Shown one piece after another: positions 7,798-15,841 of a stretch of DNA of 64,000 bases (position 1 is its first letter; each line of letters opens with the position of its first letter). The notes under the pieces were generated by a model. That model saw only the letters and a list, made by a program, of their open reading frames with translations. It was not told the DNA's origin and searched no databases. Origin of the DNA: an uncultured Eubacteriales bacterium (GTDB lineage: Bacteria > Bacillota > Clostridia > Christensenellales > Aristaeellaceae); assembly GCA_900315675.1 (NCBI GenBank), contig OMZY01000003.1:124001-188000 (forward strand), read 5' to 3'. A program made the translations under genes and the position numbers.

Positions 7798-9649
7798 TAT
7801 CCTGGAGACGGCGGTGCTCCCGGCTTCCGCACTCATTGAGCCGGGCACCGTTGAAATAGAGCAGGGTGGAATAGCCCCCGTCCAGGTTGTAGGCGGTTTT
7901 TGCGCCCAGCGAAACGGCCAGTTCGGCCAGCTCCCGCAGGGTCATGCCGACATTGTCCTTATAGGGGCCGGCACAGCAGAGCACCAGGTACTGCAGCGGA
8001 CCCGTCTGGCAGATGCACATGCGCTGACGGGCCTTGTCCGCGGCCATGTCCAGCCAGAAATCAGCCTCATGATAGTTTTTGACCACTTCGCCGTTTTCTG
8101 CCAGGAGCGGACCGAAGGAGAAAGCATTCAGTACCCGTTTTCCGTTCAGGAGACCGGGTATTTTTCCTTCCGTGGGTTTCTTCAGGACGGTGAAATCCCC
8201 GTCCTCGTCGATCAGGAGCACGTCCATCAGGATGGAATCCCAGCTCCCGGCGGCGCCCAGGTTGTTCTGGTACAGGACGCCCTGGCGGATGATATAGCCC
8301 ATGTTCTTTTTTTCGCTGCTGTTCCAGCAGTCTCCGTTGACGGCGACAACGGCGCCGGACAGGCCGGAAAGCCGGAGCGCGTCCATCTGGCCGAAACTGC
8401 GGAAACTACCGTCCCGGCTGGCAGCCATGGTCCGGATCTGGGAAGCGTCGGTCAGCTGAATCCGGGCGTACCAGTAATCACAGGAGCCGGTGTTGCCTTC
8501 TCCGGTCTGGACGGAAATGGTGGAATCGGTATATTCGTGATCGCTGATATATCCTTCCGGCTTCGGCGCTTTGCCGGCGGAGAAGTCCACGGGCAGCAGG
8601 TAGCCTTTGTCGGAAAAATCCTGGGGAGTGTTCAGGGGAAGCGCCAGTCCTTCCGCCACGGGAGACGGGGTTTCAACCGGTACGGCTGTGCCTTCCGGGG
8701 TCCAGCTGTCCTCAAAGGGAACATACTCATACCGGGGATGCAGGTGGTCTTCCCCGAACATCTGGACGATGGCGGCATAGTGGGGATGTTTCCGGTTGCC
8801 GGAGACGTAGCGCCAGGTGCCGGTGGTGGGATGATGCACGGTATCGATCTGCGCGTCTGGAAGGGCGGCGCGGAGAGCTTCCACCGCCAGGGGATCGGGG
8901 GCTTTGTTGATCCGCTGGGAGGAGAAAAGCCAGAGACGCTGAAGCGTTTTGATGTTCTCCAGCGGGCTCAGGTCCGAAATCCGGTTGAAGCCCAGGTTCA
9001 GGTCCATCAGGTGGGGCAGGTCCTTCAGCGGCGTGATATCGGTGATTTTGTTGTTGAAAAGCTCGGCATATTCCAGGTGCTGCAGGGTGGCAATGGGGGT
9101 GATATCTGTGACCGCGTTGCAGGCCAGGATCAGCACCCGCAGGTTTGGCAGATCGTACAGGAATTCCAGGCTGTCTATCTTGTTATGGCCCACGTCCAGC
9201 GCCATCAGGTTCCAGCAGTACTTCAGGACGGAAAGATCCTCGCTGCTGTGCTTGGCGCTCTTGTTGTTGTGCAGGGTGGACCAGGACGTGGCGTCCGTGC
9301 GGATCAGGTGCTCATGGTTCCAGTTTTTGATGACCATGGTCCAGCCCCAGCGCATCCCGGGATAACGGGCGGCCAGCATGTCGCACTGACCGGAGGTCAT
9401 CCGGTTCTGCCACATGTCCACCTGGCGCAGGGCGGGCATCCGGTCCAGAAACGCGGTAAAGGCGTCAAAGTCCGTAACGACAAAATCCCCCAGGTCGATA
9501 TATTCGGCGTCCCGGGGGTAAGCGTTTCCTTCATAAATAATGGTTTCCACAGATTCAGCACCGGCCGGAAAGGCGCTGAACAGCAGCAGAAGGGACAACA
9601 GAACCAGACAGAAGAACCGTCCCCTTGTCCGGTTTTGGTTATTTGCCAT
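7772..9649 (-). CDS. Secreted leucine-rich-repeat protein with C-terminal phosphodiester glycosidase (NAGPA) domain
   Basis: A 625-residue exported protein. It starts MANNQNRTRGRFFCLVLLSL with a signal peptide ending AGAES. Residues about 130-270 hold internalin-like leucine-rich repeats (LMALDVGHNKI, LRVLILACNAV, LEYAELFNNKI, LMDLNLGFNRI). The C-terminal 250 residues form a NAGPA domain ending in AYNLDGGYSTLLYFNG, the family signature; the human homologue removes GlcNAc from phosphodiesters. Two relatives of the catalytic part lie at 18.0-20.1 kb. The ATG at 9649 overlaps the stop of a small membrane protein gene by 11 bp, so the two are translationally coupled. An action on cell-wall or teichoic-type phosphodiesters is plausible but not shown. 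Confidence 0.85.
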   Translation of the reverse strand: MANNQNRTRGRFFCLVLLSLLLLFSAFPAGAESVETIIYEGNAYPRDAEYIDLGDFVVTDFDAFTAFLDRMPALRQVDMWQNRMTSGQCDMLAARYPGMRWGWTMVIKNWNHEHLIRTDATSWSTLHNNKSAKHSSEDLSVLKYCWNLMALDVGHNKIDSLEFLYDLPNLRVLILACNAVTDITPIATLQHLEYAELFNNKITDITPLKDLPHLMDLNLGFNRISDLSPLENIKTLQRLWLFSSQRINKAPDPLAVEALRAALPDAQIDTVHHPTTGTWRYVSGNRKHPHYAAIVQMFGEDHLHPRYEYVPFEDSWTPEGTAVPVETPSPVAEGLALPLNTPQDFSDKGYLLPVDFSAGKAPKPEGYISDHEYTDSTISVQTGEGNTGSCDYWYARIQLTDASQIRTMAASRDGSFRSFGQMDALRLSGLSGAVVAVNGDCWNSSEKKNMGYIIRQGVLYQNNLGAAGSWDSILMDVLLIDEDGDFTVLKKPTEGKIPGLLNGKRVLNAFSFGPLLAENGEVVKNYHEADFWLDMAADKARQRMCICQTGPLQYLVLCCAGPYKDNVGMTLRELAELAVSLGAKTAYNLDGGYSTLLYFNGARLNECGSREHRRLQDIIYFASAE

Positions 9650-9827
9650 CCTGGTCCTGATACCTTGCACGGTTGAAATTATCCGCCAGGTCAGCCACAT
9701 TGTTCAGTGCCTGATCCGGCGTTTTGATGTCTCCTTTTTTGAAGGCCTCGCGTTTCTTCATCCAGTAACCGATGCCCGCAAGCACGGCAAGGATAACCAG
9801 AAAAGCAATCATAAATTTACCAAACAC
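9639..9827 (-). CDS. Small single-span membrane protein, upstream partner of the LRR glycosidase
   Basis: A 62-residue protein with one hydrophobic segment near its N-terminus (MIAFLVILAVLAGIGYW), a basic patch (MKKREAFKK) and a polar tail containing PDQALNNVADLADNFNRARY. I prefer the GTG at 9827 because GGGAGGTG lies ten bases before it; an ATG at 9863 is in frame but has no ribosome binding site. The stop overlaps the start of the LRR glycosidase gene. I do not recognise the family. The tight coupling suggests a role with that enzyme at the membrane. Confidence 0.65.
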   Translation of the reverse strand: MFGKFMIAFLVILAVLAGIGYWMKKREAFKKGDIKTPDQALNNVADLADNFNRARYQDQDGK

Positions 9828-9914
9828 TGTGTGACACACCTCCCGGAATTCAGAATAAGTCATTATCAGATAAGGAAGTTTCTGCTCGCATTATAAAGGA
9901 TACGACGGGGTATT

Positions 9915-10838
9915 TCAAGCTGATGCCGTACCGTTCGCCTGTTCCCGTTCTTCCTCCTTCTGATCGAGGACGTGCCGGTCGATCCGGCTCATAAACGCTT
10001 TGGCCGGATCGGACGGGTCATAGAAAACGGGGATTTTCCGGCCGATGAAGTTCTCTTTCCCGTATCTCCGGAGGAAATGGCGGGTCACGCTGGCCTGCGT
10101 TTCATAGGAGTGATCGCTGACGGTATACTGAACCGTGCAATGGAACAGGGTGACGGGATCATCGTCCAGGTCCAGGTGGGTTTCCCCGATGATCCGGGTA
10201 ATGGTTCCTTCCGTCTGGGCGGTGGCCCGGCGGCGCAGGAAGGAACGGCGGATGAGGGTAAGCAGCCGCGGCGCTGCGGCTGCCAGCAGGAGGGCGATCA
10301 GGATCGCCGCGGTGATCCGGGTTTCCCGGGAGACGCAGCGGGTCTCAAAATCCCGGAAGACCTGGCAGGCCATGAAGAAGAGAACCACACCGAAGGCAAT
10401 CCGGAGGCCGACGGCGATAGCAAGGGCTGCTTTGGAATGGCGGCGTGAGGCGAACCAGTGACTGAGCACGAGGAAAAAGATCATCATCAGGGAACCGCAG
10501 ATGATGGCCAGGGTGGCAGACAGGGCGCTGTCCGCTGGCACTGCCTCATGCTCCATATACGCGGTGATCAGCAGGCACAGGACGCCGTAGGAAAACACCA
10601 GGGTGGAAGGGCGTTTCCGGCGGCGGGCCGTATAGACCAGCCAGTTCAGGATCACGGCGGCCAGGGCGGCCAGCAGGATCAGGAAAGCGGCGGTTTCGCT
10701 CCGGCGGGCTGCTTCGCCGATGGGCTTTGAAAGGAAGACGACGCACAAAAGCGGCGCAAGGATATAGAAAAGCAGAGCCTTCGGCAGCTTTTCCAGGAAA
10801 AAGGATTTCAGGGTGCGCAGCAAGTCGGATTTGTTCAT
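9915..10838 (-). CDS. Polytopic membrane protein with C-terminal DUF3592-like beta domain
   Basis: A 307-residue membrane protein. The ATG at 10838 follows GGAGG by eight bases, and codons further upstream in frame are not needed. Five or six hydrophobic stretches (for example LLFYILAPLLCVVFL, TAAFLILLAALAAVILNWLVY, ITAAILIALLLAAAAP) occupy residues 15-205. The tail has a beta-rich segment, GTITRIIGETHLDLDDDPVTLF then YTVSDHSYETQASV and GRKIPVFYDPSDPAKAF; the last motif is typical of DUF3592-type domains. No catalytic motif is visible and the function is unknown. It stands between two other minus-strand genes without obvious coupling. Confidence 0.7.
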   Translation of the reverse strand: MNKSDLLRTLKSFFLEKLPKALLFYILAPLLCVVFLSKPIGEAARRSETAAFLILLAALAAVILNWLVYTARRRKRPSTLVFSYGVLCLLITAYMEHEAVPADSALSATLAIICGSLMMIFFLVLSHWFASRRHSKAALAIAVGLRIAFGVVLFFMACQVFRDFETRCVSRETRITAAILIALLLAAAAPRLLTLIRRSFLRRRATAQTEGTITRIIGETHLDLDDDPVTLFHCTVQYTVSDHSYETQASVTRHFLRRYGKENFIGRKIPVFYDPSDPAKAFMSRIDRHVLDQKEEEREQANGTASA

Positions 10839-10984
10839 TCCGGTGACCTCCGGTTTCTTCATACTGCAGGAATAGCTTTGATTTGTACACAGGATAGCAT
10901 GAAAGCGCGCAGGATACCACACCGGATAGAGAAAAATAGAACCTGCTTTTTTTCTTTTTCCGTGTTGTTTTTTGCAAATAAACA

Positions 10985-11013
10985 GGGCAGAACGGAACGC
11001 GTCCGTTCTGCCC
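10985..11013 (-). terminator. Intrinsic terminator of the rubrerythrin gene
   Basis: A perfect 12-bp inverted repeat (GGGCAGAACGGA / TCCGTTCTGCCC) with a five-base loop lies 21 bp after the rubrerythrin stop. On the minus strand it is followed by TGTTTATTTG, a moderately T-rich tail. Confidence 0.75.
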
Positions 11014-11033
11014 CGGTTGGGATGTATAGGAAA

Positions 11034-11576
11034 TTACTTTCCGAAGTACCGTTCCAGCAGGCCTTTGAAGGCTTTGCCGTGGCGGGCTTCGTCGCGGGCC
11101 ATTTCATGCACGGTGTCATGGATGGCGTCCAGGCCCAGCTCCTTGGCCTTCTTGGCCAGGTCGGTTTTGCCCTGGGTGGCGCCGTTTTCGGCTTCTACGC
11201 GGACGCGCAGATTTTCCTTCGTGCTGGCGGAGACAACCTCGCCCAGCAGCTCGGCGAACTTGGCAGCGTGCTCCGCTTCTTCAAAAGCGGCGGTCTTCCA
11301 GTATTCCGCGATTTCTGGATAGCCTTCGCGGGCAGCGGCGCGGCCCATAGCTAGGTACATGCCGACTTCGGTGCATTCGCCTTCAAAGTTGGCGCGCAGA
11401 CCGGCCTTGATTTCTTCCGGAACGTCCTTGGCGACGCCGATCACATGCTCGGCAGCCCAGGTCATTTCGCCTTCCTGCTTGATGAACTTGGAACCGGGAA
11501 CTTTACAGACGGGGCACTTTTCGGGCGGTTCGGGCCCTTCGTGTACGTATCCGCATACGGGACATACCCATTTCAT
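11034..11576 (-). CDS. Reverse rubrerythrin (N-terminal rubredoxin domain plus di-iron domain)
   Basis: A 180-residue peroxide-scavenging protein of anaerobes. The rubredoxin-type domain comes first (C5-PVC8-G, C21-PVC24), the reverse of classical rubrerythrin, and is followed by a four-helix di-iron domain with [31 protein letters not shown] and [12 protein letters not shown] carrying the Glu and His ligands. Reverse rubrerythrins reduce hydrogen peroxide using NADH-linked electron donors. The gene stands alone with its own terminator. The rubredoxin at 4.8 kb could donate electrons, by analogy with related systems. Confidence 0.95.
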   Translation of the reverse strand: MKWVCPVCGYVHEGPEPPEKCPVCKVPGSKFIKQEGEMTWAAEHVIGVAKDVPEEIKAGLRANFEGECTEVGMYLAMGRAAAREGYPEIAEYWKTAAFEEAEHAAKFAELLGEVVSASTKENLRVRVEAENGATQGKTDLAKKAKELGLDAIHDTVHEMARDEARHGKAFKGLLERYFGK

Positions 11577-11683
11577 AATGACTTACCTCCATATTGTAAA
11601 AATGTAATATTCGGCCGTTTGCCTGGTCAGATTATACCATTGGAACCGTTGGAAAGTAAAGAAATAAATCCGTTCGGAAAAAC

Positions 11684-11712
11684 TTGCTTTTGGTTGAAAT
11701 GTATGGTAAAAT
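11684..11712 (+). promoter_or_regulatory. Promoter of rpsB-tsf
   Basis: TTGCTT, 17 bases, TAAAAT. Transcription would start near 11719, giving a leader of about 95 bases that contains the hairpin at 11,728-11,786. Confidence 0.7.
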
Positions 11713-11727
11713 CCATCCGATTACGCA

Positions 11728-11786
11728 CCTTTTCCCTGCGACTGCTTGTGCCGCGCACCGCGGTGGCCGGCCGCACAAGGGAAAGG
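11728..11786 (+). promoter_or_regulatory. Stem-loop in the rpsB leader, possible S2 autoregulatory site
   Basis: CCTTTTCCCT at the left pairs with AGGGAAAGG at the right, and inside it TTGTGC pairs with GCACAA, with an eight-base bulge (GCGACTGC) on the left arm only. A long bulged hairpin just before the ribosome binding site of rpsB would suit autoregulation by ribosomal protein S2, as known for rpsB leaders in other bacteria. I cannot match it to a named leader family. Confidence 0.4.
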
Positions 11787-11814
11787 GGTGGAAAATAACA
11801 AGGAGGGAACCCCT

Positions 11815-12567
11815 ATGGCAGTCATTTCCATGAAACAGCTTCTGGAAGCCGGCGTACACTTCGGTCATCAGACCCGCCGGTGGAACCCGAAGATGGCGCA
11901 GTACATCTTCACCGAACGTAACGGCATCTACATCATCGACCTGCAGAAGACAGTCCGCAAGGTTGATGAAGCTTATGCTTTCGTCCGCGACATCGCGATG
12001 GAAGGCAAGAGCATCCTGTTCGTCGGCACCAAAAAGCAGGCTCAGGAATCCATCGAATCCGAAGCCAAGCGCTGCAACATGTTCTATGTCAACAACCGCT
12101 GGCTGGGCGGTATGCTGACCAACTTCAAGACCATCCGCACCCGGATTGAGCGTCTGAACCAGATCGACAAGATGGAGCAGAGCGGCCAGTTCGACGTGCT
12201 GCCCAAGAAGGAAGTTATCAAGCTGATCCACGAGCGGGAAAAGCTGGAAACCAACCTGGGCGGCATCCGTGAGATGAAGAAGCTGCCCGGCGCCCTGTTC
12301 GTTGTGGACCCCCGCAAGGAGCACATCGCCGTGACCGAAGCCCGCATCCTGGGCATCCCGATCGTGGGTATCGTTGATACCAACTGCGATCCTGACGAAA
12401 TCGACTACGTCATCCCCGGCAACGACGACGCCATCCGCGCCGTGAAGCTGATCGCCGGCAAGCTGGCTGACGCTGTGCTGGAAGGCAAGCAGGGCGAGCA
12501 GGTTGAAGCTGAAGAAGCTCCCGCCGAAGCCGAAGAAAAGCCCGCTGAGGAAGCTACCGAAGCATAA
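11815..12567 (+). CDS. rpsB: 30S ribosomal protein S2
   Basis: A 250-residue S2 protein, with [23 protein letters not shown] at the N-terminus and [31 protein letters not shown] and [19 protein letters not shown] further in. The ATG at 11815 lies eight bases after AAGGAGGG. The last 25 residues are an acidic Ala/Glu tail ([20 protein letters not shown]). It is followed by tsf, the conserved order in bacteria, but the 88-bp gap contains AATTCAG heptamer repeats. Confidence 0.98.
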   Translation: MAVISMKQLLEAGVHFGHQTRRWNPKMAQYIFTERNGIYIIDLQKTVRKVDEAYAFVRDIAMEGKSILFVGTKKQAQESIESEAKRCNMFYVNNRWLGGMLTNFKTIRTRIERLNQIDKMEQSGQFDVLPKKEVIKLIHEREKLETNLGGIREMKKLPGALFVVDPRKEHIAVTEARILGIPIVGIVDTNCDPDEIDYVIPGNDDAIRAVKLIAGKLADAVLEGKQGEQVEAEEAPAEAEEKPAEEATEA

Positions 12568-12604
12568 TTCAATTCAGAATTCAGAATTCAGAATTCAGAA
12601 TGAA
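12568..12604. repeat. AATTCAG heptamer tandem repeat between rpsB and tsf
   Basis: Four perfect AATTCAG units with degenerate flanks sit inside the rpsB-tsf operon. This is the solo form of the heptamer ends that bracket larger elements elsewhere in the window. No hairpin or promoter is evident here. Confidence 0.75.
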
Positions 12605-12655
12605 TGGTTTAACCCTCTGACAAACAAATAAGTATATTAGAGAGGATTGATTGAT

Positions 12656-13582
12656 ATGGCAGCAATTACTTCCGCTATGGTTAAAGAGCTGCGCGAGCGC
12701 ACCAGCGCCGGCATGATGGACTGCAAAAAGGCCCTGGTCGAGAGCGACGGAGATATGGACAAGGCCATTGAATGGCTGCGTGAAAAGGGACTGAGCCAGG
12801 CTGCCAAGAAGGCCAGCCGTATCGCCGCTGAAGGCGTTGTGGCCCAGTACACCAACGAAGACAGCACCATCGGTGCCATCGTCGAAGTGAACTGCGAAAC
12901 CGACTTCGTTGCTAAGACCGATAACTTCATCGGCTTCGCCAACAAAGTGGCCAAGCAGGTTGCCCTGGCCAACCCCGCTGATGTGGATGCCCTGATGGCT
13001 CAGGCTTTCGTGGACGACAACAGCAAGACCATTTCCGACCTGGTCAGCGACGCGACCGTGGCGATCGGTGAGAAGATTTCCGTCCGCCGCTTCAGCCGCT
13101 ATGAGACCACCGGTGTGGTTTCCACCTACATTCACCTGGGCGGCAAAGTCGGCGTTATGGTCGAAGTTGCTGCTGACGCTGCCGGCCGTGCCAGCGAAGA
13201 CGTGAAGAACTTCGCCCATGACCTGGCCCTGCAGATTGCCGCTGCCAAGCCCGAAGCGGTCCGCCGCGAGGAAGTGGACGTTGAGAAGCTGGAGAAGGAA
13301 AAGGAAATCCTTCGCGCCCAGGCTCTGAACGAAGGCAAGCCCGAGAAGATCGTCGACCGCATGGTCGAAGGCCGGATCGAGAAGTACTACAAGGAAGTGT
13401 GCTTGCTCGAGCAGCCCTTCGTCAAGGATCCCGATAAGAACATCAAGGGTCTGATGGGCGAGATCGCCAAGGCTGCCGGCGCTGAGCTGGACGTTGTGAA
13501 GTTCAGCCGCTTCGAGCGCGGTGAAGGCATCGAAAAGCGGAAGGATGACCTGGCCGCTGAGATCGCCGCAATGCAGAAGTAA
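12656..13582 (+). CDS. tsf: Elongation factor Ts
   Basis: A 308-residue guanine-nucleotide exchange factor for EF-Tu. The N-terminal UBA-like domain ([20 protein letters not shown], then KKAL and [10 protein letters not shown]) is followed by the dimer and core domains with [16 protein letters not shown] and the C-terminal [14 protein letters not shown]. The ATG at 12656 is preferred over an in-frame TTG nine bases earlier; AGAGG lies upstream. It is co-transcribed with rpsB and ends at a strong terminator. Confidence 0.98.
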   Translation: MAAITSAMVKELRERTSAGMMDCKKALVESDGDMDKAIEWLREKGLSQAAKKASRIAAEGVVAQYTNEDSTIGAIVEVNCETDFVAKTDNFIGFANKVAKQVALANPADVDALMAQAFVDDNSKTISDLVSDATVAIGEKISVRRFSRYETTGVVSTYIHLGGKVGVMVEVAADAAGRASEDVKNFAHDLALQIAAAKPEAVRREEVDVEKLEKEKEILRAQALNEGKPEKIVDRMVEGRIEKYYKEVCLLEQPFVKDPDKNIKGLMGEIAKAAGAELDVVKFSRFERGEGIEKRKDDLAAEIAAMQK

Positions 13583-13594
13583 GATTTGAACGAA

Positions 13595-13625
13595 AGAAGG
13601 CTGTCATCAGACAGCCTTCTTTTTT
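13595..13625 (+). terminator. Intrinsic terminator of rpsB-tsf
   Basis: An 11-bp stem (AGAAGGCTGTC / GACAGCCTTCT) with loop ATCA is followed by TTTTT, 13 bp after the tsf stop. Confidence 0.92.
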
Positions 13626-13651
13626 CAAACAGGGAGAAAAGGAGAACCGTC

Positions 13652-14329
13652 ATGAAGATCGGATTGCTGATTGCCATTACCCGGGAACTGGAAGCTTTCC
13701 TGCAGAGCGGGGAGGAGAGAACCGAGGAGATTGTTGCGGGCAGAACCGTCTATAAAACCCGGATGGAAGGCCATGAAATCTATGCAGTATGCTCCGGCTG
13801 CGGGGAGATTGACGCGGCCTCGGCCACCATGCTGCTGATCGTGAAATACGGCTGTGAGCTGATCCTGAACTTCGGCGTCACCGGCGCCCTGGACAGGAGC
13901 CTGAAGGTGGAGGATCTCTTCGTGGCGGAGAAGGCCTGGCACTATGATTTTGATATCACCGCCTTCGGTGCTGCCAAAGTGGGTCAGTACGAGGAGTATC
14001 CGGATGAGTTCATTCCTCTGGACGCGGATCTGATCAGCCTGGTGACGGAAAAGATTCCCGGTATCCGGAAGATCTCAGTAGCCAGCGCGGATAAATTTGT
14101 GGAAAACCGGGAGACCAAGCTGAAACTGGCGGAGTCCGGCTGCGGCCTGTGTGAAATGGAACTGGCCGCCATTGCCCGGGTGTGTGAACGCAGCGGCGTA
14201 AAGTGCCTGTCTATCAAGTGCATCAGCGACGCGTTTGACGGAACCGGCGCGGACTTTGAAAAGAATGTGAAGCGCAGCGCGGAAAAAGCGTTCGCAGCCA
14301 TCAGGGAAGTGCTGAAAGCAATAAAGTAA
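13652..14329 (+). CDS. MTA/SAH nucleosidase-like protein (phosphorylase superfamily)
   Basis: A 225-residue enzyme that would split methylthioadenosine or S-adenosylhomocysteine into adenine and a thioribose product. It starts MKIGLLIAITRELEAFL after AAAGGAGAA. Family features include LILNFGVTGALDRSLKVEDLFVA, the CEMELAAIARVCERSGV substrate segment with the ME pair, and ISDAFDG holding the catalytic Asp (family pattern SDxxD). It lies directly behind the tsf terminator. It fits the one-carbon and methionine genes elsewhere in the window. A related purine nucleosidase with a different substrate cannot be excluded. Confidence 0.82.
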   Translation: MKIGLLIAITRELEAFLQSGEERTEEIVAGRTVYKTRMEGHEIYAVCSGCGEIDAASATMLLIVKYGCELILNFGVTGALDRSLKVEDLFVAEKAWHYDFDITAFGAAKVGQYEEYPDEFIPLDADLISLVTEKIPGIRKISVASADKFVENRETKLKLAESGCGLCEMELAAIARVCERSGVKCLSIKCISDAFDGTGADFEKNVKRSAEKAFAAIREVLKAIK

Positions 14330-15002
14330 TTCAGAATTAAGAATTCAGAATTCAGAATTAAATGTCAGCCTGAGGATTCTCCTCAGGCGACTTTTTCATA
14401 AGGATATGAATAATTCCTGAATTAAAACTGTCATCCTGAGCGCGTCGAAGGGCGAACCTCTGACGACCGCCAGTGGGCGAAGAACCGATGACCTCCATGA
14501 TGAACTGTCCAAATCTCTGATTTGGGTAACAGTTCACATACAGAGGAGTGGAGGAAATCTCATCGGTTCTGAGGTCAACTGAAAGGAAGTGGTCTCCCCA
14601 GTGGGGAGCCATGACCATTGAAGTTGCGGGAAGAAATCTCGTCAGAGGTGAGGTCAATCGAAAAGGAGTTGTCTCCACAGTGTGGAGCAACGACTATTGA
14701 GATTGCGGAGAGGTTCCTCGCCCGTATGCAATCGGGAACGTTATACGGAACACCCATACGCATTGCGGGAATATGACAGTAAGGGACGGCCCTGCGGTCA
14801 CAGCCTAATGGCCGTGACGGAAAGGGCCGTCCCTCTGTTACGTTCCCGTTTCTGCGCTCTGCAGCCTCCACATTGTCATCTTGAGCAAGGAATCCGAAGG
14901 ATTCCGCGTCGAAAGATCTCCCGGCCCGCCCACGTTCGGGAAACTGATCGGTACACCATCGCGTTAAATTGTAATTAATTCTGAATTCTGAATTCTGAAT
15001 TA
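14330..15002. repeat. Composite intergenic element bounded by inverted heptamer repeats
   Basis: This 670-bp gap has no credible gene. It begins with AATTCAG-type heptamers (14,331-14,360) and ends with the same units inverted (CTGAATT, 14,978-15,001). Inside are two copies of a ~60-bp unit (14,571-14,631 and 14,649-14,709) that share ends (GAGGTCAA ... TTGCGG) but carry different central hairpins, a nested palindrome with AGGGACGG/CCGTCCCT arms (14,780-14,836), and a module at about 14,873-14,922 (TGTCAT...GATCTCCC) also found at 20.9, 59.5 and 60.4 kb. A 25-base piece at 14,506-14,530 recurs exactly, inverted, at 59,442-59,466. Confidence 0.8.
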
Positions 15003-15035
15003 GCCTTTCCCTCTGTTTGTTTTATAAATTAAAGG

Positions 15036-15080
15036 TTGTACAGAATTTACCGGATGTGTTATACTTAATTGGTTACCAAT
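15036..15080 (+). promoter_or_regulatory. Promoter and palindromic operator of the Fe-S scaffold pair
   Basis: TTGTAC, 18 bases, TATACT (15,060-15,065), immediately followed by ATTGGTTACCAAT (15,068-15,080), a perfect odd-centred palindrome covering the expected transcription start. Its position suits a repressor. Which regulator binds is unknown; an Rrf2/IscR-type factor would suit the Fe-S context, but that is inference. Confidence 0.55.
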
Positions 15081-15122
15081 CAACATAATATTATCAACCT
15101 GAGACAGGAGGAACCGATTCAC

Positions 15123-15824
15123 ATGCAATACACCAAAGAAGTGGAAGAAATGGTCTGTGTTGCGAAGGGTCCGAATCATGGCCCCGCGCCGATTCCCGAA
15201 GAGGGAAAATGGATTCAGGCCAAGGAGATTAAAGATATCTCCGGTTATACTCACGGCATCGGCTGGTGCGCTCCCCAGCAGGGCACCTGCAAACTGAGCC
15301 TGAACGTGAAGAACGGCGTCATCGAGGAAGCACTGGTGGAGACCATCGGTTGCTCCGGTATGACCCATTCCGCCGCTATGGCCAGTGAAATTCTGCCCGG
15401 CAAAACCATCCTGGAAGCCCTGAACACCGACCTGGTCTGCGACGCTATCAACACCGCCATGCGGGAACTGTTCCTGCAGATCGTGTACGGCCGCACCCAG
15501 AGCGCTTTCTCTGACGACGGTCTGCGCATCGGCGCCGGTCTGGAAGACCTGGGCAAGGGCCTGCGTTCCATGGTCGGTACCATGTACGGCACCCGTGAAA
15601 AGGGCACCCGTTACCTGGAAATGACCGAAGGCTATGTGGTCAAGATGGCACTGGACAAGGACGATCAGGTCTGCGGTTACCAGTTCCTGAGCCTGGGCAA
15701 GATGATGGACGCTATCAAGAAGGGCATGTCCCCCAATGAAGCGTACGAAAAGAACCTGGGCACTTACGGCCGGTTCAAGGCTGAAGACGGCGCGGTCAAG
15801 TGGATTGACCCGCGTAAGGAATAA
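15123..15824 (+). CDS. Iron-sulfur cluster assembly scaffold-like protein paired with GGGtGRT protein
   Basis: A 233-residue protein that begins MQYTKEVEEMVCVAKGPNHG after GGAGGAACC. It has a NifU/IscU-like core: GWCAPQQGTCKLSLNVKNGVIEEA, then ETIGCSGMTHSAAMASEIL, with cysteines where scaffold proteins bind clusters, followed by a C-terminal part absent from IscU. It is 17 bp upstream of a GGGtGRT family gene, and this pair is a conserved arrangement in anaerobic Clostridia. No cysteine desulfurase is adjacent, so general Fe-S assembly is not implied. The biochemical role is unknown. Confidence 0.8.
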   Translation: MQYTKEVEEMVCVAKGPNHGPAPIPEEGKWIQAKEIKDISGYTHGIGWCAPQQGTCKLSLNVKNGVIEEALVETIGCSGMTHSAAMASEILPGKTILEALNTDLVCDAINTAMRELFLQIVYGRTQSAFSDDGLRIGAGLEDLGKGLRSMVGTMYGTREKGTRYLEMTEGYVVKMALDKDDQVCGYQFLSLGKMMDAIKKGMSPNEAYEKNLGTYGRFKAEDGAVKWIDPRKE

Positions 15825-15841
15825 GGGGAGGTGTGAGACAA

